Positions 6,525 to 11,034 of a DNA stretch of 11,034 nt are shown one piece after another (position 1 is the first letter of the stretch; each line of letters starts with the position of its first letter). This DNA comes from an uncultured Clostridia bacterium (lineage in GTDB: Bacteria > Bacillota > Clostridia > Oscillospirales > Oscillospiraceae). Location of the stretch: NCBI GenBank assembly GCA_937907715.1, contig CALERM010000113.1:1-11034 (forward strand). Direction: 5' to 3'. Under the pieces are notes generated by a model. That model was not told the origin of the DNA and did not search any database. It saw nothing but the letters and a program-made list of their open reading frames with translations. Both the position numbers and the translations under genes were made by a program.

Positions 6525-7718
6525 ATGAAGCATATTGCAATTGCCGGTCTCGGCGTGGTCGGCGGCGGCGTGGCAGAGATTCTGCTGAAAAATGCGGCGC
6601 TGCTGGAAAAAAACGCGGGCGAGAAAATTGCCCTCAAGGCAATCTACACCAGAACCCCCAAAAAGGACGGTCCGTTTGCGCCGTACTTTGTTTCCGATTT
6701 TTCCGCCATCGAGCAGGACTCCGAAATTGACCTCGTGGTGGAGACCATCGGCGGCAGCACCGTGGCGCTCGATTTTGTTTCGCGCGCGCTCAAGGCGGGC
6801 AAGCACGTCGTTACCGCCAACAAGCAGCTCATTGCCGAGCACGGGCTCGAGCTGTTCGAGCTTGCGAAAGCGCATGGCGTGAATATCCTCTTTGAAGCGT
6901 CGGTCGCGGGCGGCATTCCGGTCCTCAACCCGCTCACCCGCTGTCTGGGCGCAAACGAAATTACCGAGGTCTCCGGCATTCTGAACGGCACGACCAACTA
7001 TATTCTCACGCAGATGCTGGAAAACGGCGAGAGCTACTCCGACGCGCTTTCCAACGCGCAGCGTCTGGGCTATGCCGAGGCGGACCCCACCGCGGACGTC
7101 GAGGGCATCGACGCGGCAAGAAAAAGCTGCATCCTCTCGGGTCTTGCGTTCGGCAAAAACGTCAGCCCTGAGGATATCCACGTCGAGGGCATCTCGAAGG
7201 TCGACGCGCTGGACGCAGCGTTTGCAGAGTCCGGCGGCATGAAGATCAAGCTGCTCGGAAGAACGCTGCTGCAAAACGGCAGGCGCTTCTGCTTCGTCAG
7301 CCCGCACTTTATCAAATCCTCGGCGCTGCTGGCAGGCGTGAACGGGGTATTCAACGCCGTGTGCGTCCGCGCAAGCGAGGTCGGCGAGGTGCTCTTTGCC
7401 GGACCCGGCGCGGGGCGCTACCCCACGGCAAGCGCCGTCGTCGGCGATATCATTGACATTGTGAAAAATCCGGGGCGCGCGCAGCCTGCCGGCTGGGACG
7501 CCTGCGAGGAAAAGCCCGCAAGCTTCTCGCAGTTCCACGCGCGGTTCTATGTCCGCATTCCGGAAGGCGGTAAGGCGGCGCTGGAGCAGCAGCTCGGCAA
7601 AATCAGCTGGCTTCCGGCACGCGCGGGCTTTATCGCCGGTATCACCGCGCCCATCGAGGCGGAAAAGGTTCTGTCCGGCAGCGTTCACCCCGCAGCCGCA
7701 TGGCCCATTTTTGAATAA
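6525..7718 (+). CDS. hom: Homoserine dehydrogenase
   Basis: Reduces aspartate-semialdehyde to homoserine with NAD(P)H, the branch point to threonine and methionine. The Rossmann motif GLGVVGGGV is at 8-16, VVTANKQLIAEHG at 95-107 (Lys100), and the catalytic-domain signature GILNGTTNYIL at 151-161. EADPTADVEGIDAARK (185-200) supplies Glu185, Asp191, Asp196 and Lys200, with the same spacing as yeast Glu208, Asp214, Asp219 and Lys223. At 397 residues it is shorter than typical enzymes of about 430: the tail from about 337 (FHARFYVRIPEGG onward) looks like an abbreviated or divergent ACT domain, so feedback by threonine may be weak or different. GAGGAG overlaps the previous stop, eight bases ahead of the ATG. 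Immediately followed by aspartate kinase, an earlier step in the same pathway. Confidence 0.97.
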   Translation: MKHIAIAGLGVVGGGVAEILLKNAALLEKNAGEKIALKAIYTRTPKKDGPFAPYFVSDFSAIEQDSEIDLVVETIGGSTVALDFVSRALKAGKHVVTANKQLIAEHGLELFELAKAHGVNILFEASVAGGIPVLNPLTRCLGANEITEVSGILNGTTNYILTQMLENGESYSDALSNAQRLGYAEADPTADVEGIDAARKSCILSGLAFGKNVSPEDIHVEGISKVDALDAAFAESGGMKIKLLGRTLLQNGRRFCFVSPHFIKSSALLAGVNGVFNAVCVRASEVGEVLFAGPGAGRYPTASAVVGDIIDIVKNPGRAQPAGWDACEEKPASFSQFHARFYVRIPEGGKAALEQQLGKISWLPARAGFIAGITAPIEAEKVLSGSVHPAAAWPIFE

Positions 7719-7735
7719 GCTCCAGGAGGGAAAAC

Positions 7736-8944
7736 ATGGCACGCATTGTACAGAAATTCGGCGGAAGCTCGGTTGCAAATGCAGAGCGCATCTTCCGCGT
7801 GGCAAAAATCATCACGGACGCCTATGCAAAGGGCAACGAGATGTGCGTGGTGCTGTCCGCGCAGGGCGACACCACGGACGATCTGATCGCCAAGGCGGAG
7901 GAGATTAACCCCAACGCCTCGAAGCGCGAGATGGATATGCTGCTGGCGTGCGGCGAGCAGATGTCCATTGCGCTGATGGCGATGGCGATTGAAAAGCTGG
8001 GCTACCCGGTCGTGTCTCTTTGCGGCTGGCAGGTCGGCATGAACACATCGTCCACCCACTCGTTCGCCCGCATCAAAAAGGTCGCGTGCGAGCGCGTCAA
8101 AGAAGAACTCGATAAAAAGCGCATCGTCCTCGTCGCAGGCTTCCAGGGTGTGGACAAATACGGCGATGTGACGACGCTCGGGCGCGGCGGCTCGGATACG
8201 ACGGCGGTTGCGATGGCGATTGCCTTGCAGGCGGATCTGTGCCAGATCTTTACGGACGTCGACGGCGTGTATACCTGCGATCCGCGCGTTGTGCCGGAGG
8301 CAAAGAAGCTGCCCGAAATCACGTATAACGAAATGCTGGAGCTGGCGTCGCTCGGCGCACAGGTCCTCAATAACCGCTCGGTTGAGCTGGCAAAGAGCTA
8401 TGGTGTGCAGCTGGAGGTTCTGTCCAGCTTTTCCGGAAATCCCGGTACGATTGTCAAGGAGGTTGTCAAGAACGTGGAAAAGACTTATATCGCCGGTGTG
8501 GCGCAGGATAAAAAGATTGCGCGCATTGCCCTTGCCGCAATGCCGGACGTGCCGGGCGTTGCCTACAAGGTATTCAGCCTGCTTGCCAAGGAAAAGATCA
8601 ACGTCGACATGATTCTGCAGTCCTACGGTCACGACGAGTGCAAGGACATCGTCTTCACCGTCGCCGACAAGGACGCGGCGCGCTGCGAGGAGGTTCTGAA
8701 CGCGAACCGCGACAGCCTCAAGTTCGATCATATCGATATCAACACCGACGTTGCAAAGGTCTCCGTCGTGGGCGCGGGCATGCAGGGAAACCCCGGCGTT
8801 GCCGCGAAGATGTTTGAAGCGCTCTACGCGGCGCACATCAACATCCACATGATCTCCACGAGCGAGATCAAGCTCTCGGTTCTCATCGACAAGGAAGACT
8901 CCGAGCGCGCCATGCGCGCGGTCCATGCGCAATTCTTCCAGTAA
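7736..8944 (+). CDS. lysC: Aspartate kinase (monofunctional, two ACT domains)
   Basis: Phosphorylates L-aspartate with ATP, the first committed step towards lysine, threonine and methionine. The 402 residues comprise the amino-acid kinase domain, with KFGGSSV at 7-13, LSAQGDTTDDL at 40-50, CGEQMS at 72-77, GRGGSDTTA at 149-157 and FTDVDGVYTCDPR at 172-184, then two ACT domains at about 262-330 and 340-402. The second contains MISTSEIKLSVLI (372-384), the usual effector-binding strand, so feedback inhibition by lysine and/or threonine is expected; which one cannot be read from sequence. AGGAGGG lies seven bases ahead of the ATG and hom ends 17 bases upstream. No asd, thrB or thrC follows in this window, so those steps are encoded elsewhere. 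The symbol lysC is used generically; thrA-type naming would be equally defensible. Confidence 0.96.
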   Translation: MARIVQKFGGSSVANAERIFRVAKIITDAYAKGNEMCVVLSAQGDTTDDLIAKAEEINPNASKREMDMLLACGEQMSIALMAMAIEKLGYPVVSLCGWQVGMNTSSTHSFARIKKVACERVKEELDKKRIVLVAGFQGVDKYGDVTTLGRGGSDTTAVAMAIALQADLCQIFTDVDGVYTCDPRVVPEAKKLPEITYNEMLELASLGAQVLNNRSVELAKSYGVQLEVLSSFSGNPGTIVKEVVKNVEKTYIAGVAQDKKIARIALAAMPDVPGVAYKVFSLLAKEKINVDMILQSYGHDECKDIVFTVADKDAARCEEVLNANRDSLKFDHIDINTDVAKVSVVGAGMQGNPGVAAKMFEALYAAHINIHMISTSEIKLSVLIDKEDSERAMRAVHAQFFQ

Positions 8945-8971
8945 CCACCGAAAAACCGGATGGTCTATTTT
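8944..8971 (+). terminator. Weak terminator-like hairpin after lysC
   Basis: ACCACCG (8944-8950) pairs with CGG and TGGT (8957-8959 and 8961-8964) around one bulged A, with an A-rich loop, and is followed by CTATTTT. The stem begins within the stop codon. It is short, so it is likely only a partial stop for operon transcription. Confidence 0.4.
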
Positions 8972-8973
8972 CT

Positions 8974-9010
8974 CCCTCCTGCCAATAGCTTATTGGTGGG
9001 AGGGATTTTT
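8974..9010 (+). promoter_or_regulatory. Hairpin covering the DUF6512 ribosome binding site
   Basis: CCCTCCTGCCAATA (8974-8987) pairs over 14 positions, two of them tandem G-T wobbles, with TATTGGTGGGAGGG (8991-9004); the nominal loop is GCT. ATTTTT follows, then the ATG at 9011. It therefore looks both like a terminator of the upstream operon and like a sequestering element, because the GGGAGG ribosome binding site is the 3' arm of the stem. Confidence 0.7.
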
Positions 9011-9493
9011 ATGAAGGGTCGCTGGTTTCTCGCCTTTTTGCTGACGGCGCTTGCCGGAAGCGCGCTGCACTTCGCGTATGATCTGTGTCCGTCGCCGCTG
9101 GTGGGACTGTTCTGCCCGGTGTCCGAGAGCGTGTGGGAGCATCTGAAGCTGCTGTACACGCCGTTTCTGGTCTGCGGCTTCGTCCGGAACCGGAAGGCAG
9201 CCGACACGCAGGCGGCGTGGAGCGGCACGCTGGCGGCGCTTCTGGCAATGCCCGCGTTTCTGCTCGGGGTCTACTATACGCTCGAGTCCGGCTTTGCCTT
9301 TACGGCAGAGCTTTTCAACATTGCGCTCTATGTCCTGACGCTTGCGCTGGGCTTCCGGCTTTCGGCAGCGCTCTGCCGCACGGGGCGGCTTTCGTGGCTG
9401 TGCGGCGTGCTGGTGATTGCGGCGGGACTCTACGGCGCAGCGCTGATTCTGTTCACGATGGCGCCCCCGGCGCTGCCGATTTTCCTCGCCTGA
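9011..9493 (+). CDS. DUF6512 family integral membrane protein
   Basis: A 160-residue protein with about five hydrophobic segments (5-23, 47-58, 72-91, 98-121, 129-158). The stretch VGLFCPVSESVWEHLKLLY (31-49) matches the F(S/C)PVNES(I/V)WEHLKL signature of DUF6512 proteins, which are small membrane proteins of unknown function in Firmicutes. The conserved ending with PPALPIF (152-158) also fits, so the protein appears complete. The ATG at 9011 is preferred over one at 8960 because GGGAGG lies six to seven bases upstream; that site is locked inside a hairpin. No strong promoter of its own is seen, so it is probably expressed by read-through from lysC. Family assignment is from memory of the motif; role unknown. 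Confidence 0.82.
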   Translation: MKGRWFLAFLLTALAGSALHFAYDLCPSPLVGLFCPVSESVWEHLKLLYTPFLVCGFVRNRKAADTQAAWSGTLAALLAMPAFLLGVYYTLESGFAFTAELFNIALYVLTLALGFRLSAALCRTGRLSWLCGVLVIAAGLYGAALILFTMAPPALPIFLA

Positions 9494-9524
9494 GCGAAAA
9501 GACCGGACTTTTTTCAAAAAACAG

Positions 9525-9553
9525 TTGACATCCGGCTGTTTTGCCACTATAAT
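9525..9553 (+). promoter_or_regulatory. Consensus sigma-A promoter of infC-rpmI-rplT
   Basis: TTGACA (9525-9530) and TATAAT (9548-9553) match consensus in both hexamers with 17 bases between. An A/T-rich tract (CTTTTTTCAAAAAAC, 9509-9523) directly upstream resembles an UP element. Transcription should start near 9560. Confidence 0.93.
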
Positions 9554-9559
9554 AGCTGG

Positions 9560-9701
9560 AGAAAACAAAGAAGGAGCGGGAAGCGCCGCACTCACCTCAA
9601 GCTTCGCGAAGAGGTTGATACAGAAATTGTCCCCCCAACCGGGGCTTTTTGTGTGCGGGTGCTTGTCGGCATCCGCACTTTGCATTTGGAGGTGCTTTCC
9701 C
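9560..9701 (+). promoter_or_regulatory. Structured 5' leader of infC operon (L20-leader-like)
   Basis: About 140 untranslated bases separate the predicted start from infC. Visible structures are: ACCTC (9594-9598) able to pair with GAGGT at 9611-9615; a small CCCC-AACC-GGGG hairpin (9633-9644) followed by CTTTTT, resembling an attenuator; and a 10-bp stem (9653-9662 with 9669-9678, loop TTGTCG) just before the GGAGGTG ribosome binding site (9688-9694). In Bacillus the equivalent leader binds ribosomal protein L20, which represses its own operon. I infer the same kind of control here; the exact L20 site is not identifiable by eye. Confidence 0.6.
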
Positions 9702-10220
<519 letters not shown>

Positions 10221-10256
10221 CCTGCAAACGAAGCAACACACGGAAGGAGAACCACT

Positions 10257-10454
10257 ATGCCTAAGCTGAAAACCCATAGCGGCGCAAAGAAAAGATTCAA
10301 TCTGACCAAGACCGGTAAGGTCAAGAGAGCGCACGCGTTCAAGAGCCATATCCTCACCAAGAAGCCCACCAAGCGTACCCGCAACCTTCGCAAGAACGGC
10401 TATGCCGACGTGACCGTGGAAGATATCGTGAAGAAGATGATTCCTTACAAATAA
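10257..10454 (+). CDS. rpmI: 50S ribosomal protein L35
   Basis: This 65-residue, very basic protein begins MPKLKTHSGAKKRFNLTKTG and ends in the conserved DIVKKMIPYK. HILTKKPTKRTRNLRK (31-46) is the family core. L35 is a small protein of the large ribosomal subunit bound to 23S rRNA. AAGGAG lies nine bases upstream of the ATG. It is the middle gene of infC-rpmI-rplT, the arrangement seen across most bacteria, and shares the leader control of the operon. Confidence 0.98.
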   Translation: MPKLKTHSGAKKRFNLTKTGKVKRAHAFKSHILTKKPTKRTRNLRKNGYADVTVEDIVKKMIPYK

Positions 10455-10490
10455 TCGGTAAGGATTGACGACACATAGGAGGATACAATA

Positions 10491-10844
10491 ATGGCAAGAG
10501 TTAAAGGCGCAATGATGACGCGCAAGAGAAGAAATAAGACCCTGAAGCTGGCGAAGTCCTACTGGGGTTCCAAGTCCCGTCACTTTAAGATGGCGAAGCA
10601 GGCGGTCGCAAAGTCCGGCGTTTACGCATACGTTGGCCGCAAGCTGAAGAAGAGAGAGTTCCGTCAGCTGTGGATTTCCCGTATTTCCGCTGCCGTCGCT
10701 CCCTACGGCATCAACTATTCCCGCTTCATGAACGGTCTGAAGAAGTCCGGCATCGAGATGAACCGCAAGGCGCTCTCCGAGCTGGCAATTGCCGACGCAG
10801 AGGCGTTCAAGGTTCTCGTCGAGACCGCGAAGAAGGCGCTTTAA
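10491..10844 (+). CDS. rplT: 50S ribosomal protein L20
   Basis: This 117-residue basic protein has the typical L20 length and blocks: MARVKGAMMTRKRRNK at the start, YWGSKSRHFKMAKQAV (23-38), AYVGRKLKKREFRQLWISRI (46-65) and INYSRFMNGLKKSGIEMNRK (74-93). L20 binds 23S rRNA early in 50S assembly and, in Bacillus and E. coli, represses its own operon through a messenger structure that mimics its rRNA site; the infC leader upstream is the likely target here. GGAGG precedes the ATG by about eight bases, 36 bases after rpmI. A terminator follows directly, ending the operon. Confidence 0.98.
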   Translation: MARVKGAMMTRKRRNKTLKLAKSYWGSKSRHFKMAKQAVAKSGVYAYVGRKLKKREFRQLWISRISAAVAPYGINYSRFMNGLKKSGIEMNRKALSELAIADAEAFKVLVETAKKAL

Positions 10845-10858
10845 TCTTTCAAAATAGC

Positions 10859-10892
10859 AAATGAGCGATGCCTTGCGGTATCGCTCATTTTT
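10859..10892 (+). terminator. Rho-independent terminator of infC-rpmI-rplT
   Basis: A 14-bp stem (10859-10872 with 10877-10890; one G-T wobble) with a TTGC loop ends in TTTTT. It lies 14 bases beyond the rplT stop codon. Confidence 0.92.
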
Positions 10893-10901
10893 CTGCCGCA
10901 A

Positions 10902-10932
10902 AAGCGCCCGGAGGCTTTGCCTTCGGGCGCTT
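10902..10932 (-). terminator. Terminator of the minus-strand gene at the window end
   Basis: AAGCGCCCGGAGGC (10902-10915) pairs with GCCTTCGGGCGCTT (10919-10932) around a TTT loop, with one wobble. Read on the minus strand it begins 13 bases after the stop codon at 10946 and ends in a short T run (TTTT), so it fits that gene; with TTTT at 10934-10937 it may work in both directions. Confidence 0.8.
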
Positions 10933-10945
10933 GCTTTTCGGGAGA

Positions 10946-11034
10946 TTACTTGTTTGCCAGTGTTTCGCGAACCTTGTTGGCAATCGCCTTGGCGTCCAGC
11001 CCATACTTCTCCTGAAGCTTCTTGTAAGGACCGC
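10946..11034 (-). CDS. C-terminal end of a minus-strand gene, possibly transketolase
   Basis: Only 28 residues are inside the window (GPYKKLQEKYGLDAKAIANK then VRETLANK) before a TAA at 10948-10946; the rest lies beyond base 11034. The pattern of a short Lys/Glu-rich helix, a YGLDAKAIA turn and a final amphipathic helix resembles the extreme C-terminus of transketolases and of their split C-terminal subunits, where such a tail (EKYGLTAEDIV-like) is common. Too little is present to see any catalytic residue, so other enzymes remain possible. Coding is supported by the in-frame stop, the terminator placed just after it and the protein-like composition. Confidence 0.45.
   Translation of the reverse strand, partial: GPYKKLQEKYGLDAKAIANKVRETLANK

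Noticed and set aside
5925..7805. 626-residue minus-strand frame opposite adh and hom
   Set aside because: Long only because the GC-rich antisense frame lacks stops; both sense genes have full sets of catalytic residues.
7685..8932. 415-residue minus-strand frame opposite aspartate kinase
   Set aside because: His/Asp/Val-rich antisense shadow of lysC with no motif and no ribosome binding site that I can see.
9494..9524. Terminator after the DUF6512 gene
   Set aside because: AAAAG/CTTTT around ACCGGA gives only a 5-bp AT-rich stem; the A/T tract is better explained as promoter-upstream sequence.

Overview
The window comes from a GC-rich, low-repeat bacterial chromosome, most likely a spore-forming Clostridia member of the Oscillospiraceae/Ruminococcaceae type. 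The reasons are the gene set and its order: an rpsR end followed by rlmH, a YtvI-type sporulation membrane protein, a PheB-type ACT protein next to hom and lysC, and an infC-rpmI-rplT operon with strong AGGAGG-type ribosome binding sites. The species cannot be told from the sequence. No phage, transposase, CRISPR array, tRNA or rRNA is visible; most of the window is core genome.

Layout. Bases 1-128 are the 3' end of rpsR (ribosomal protein S18), closed by a strong terminator at 131-169. Bases 171-398 hold no gene but several stacked perfect or near-perfect palindromes. rlmH (399-881) encodes the 23S rRNA pseudouridine-1915 N3-methyltransferase. A promoter at 946-974 precedes a two-gene unit: a DUF1576 membrane protein (1046-2329) with an obvious internal duplication, translationally coupled through ATGA to a 120-residue protein of unknown function (2326-2688). 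Converging on it from the minus strand is a two-gene unit, ytvI (4741-3635) then an RluA-family pseudouridine synthase (3549-2623). Its last 66 bases overlap the 3' end of the unknown gene.

A clear promoter at 4779-4807 drives a tightly packed plus-strand operon: PheB-like ACT protein (4862-5302), iron-containing alcohol dehydrogenase (5322-6512), homoserine dehydrogenase (6525-7718) and aspartate kinase (7736-8944). Hom and LysC are two steps of the aspartate pathway towards threonine and methionine; the ACT protein is probably its regulator, and the alcohol dehydrogenase is the odd member. It is followed by two hairpins, the second of which buries the ribosome binding site of a small DUF6512 membrane protein (9011-9493).

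A near-consensus promoter (TTGACA-17-TATAAT, 9525-9553) then starts the infC-rpmI-rplT operon (IF3, L35, L20). It has a structured leader of about 140 bases and the rare ATC start codon at 9702. It ends in a good terminator at 10859-10892. A second hairpin serves a minus-strand gene running out of the window, of which only 28 C-terminal residues are seen (possibly transketolase).

There is no convincing new multi-gene system here. The most rewarding items are the palindrome cluster at 171-338, the DUF1576 plus unknown-protein pair, the hairpin controlling the DUF6512 start, the alternative pairings in the infC leader, and the alcohol dehydrogenase inside the hom-lysC operon.
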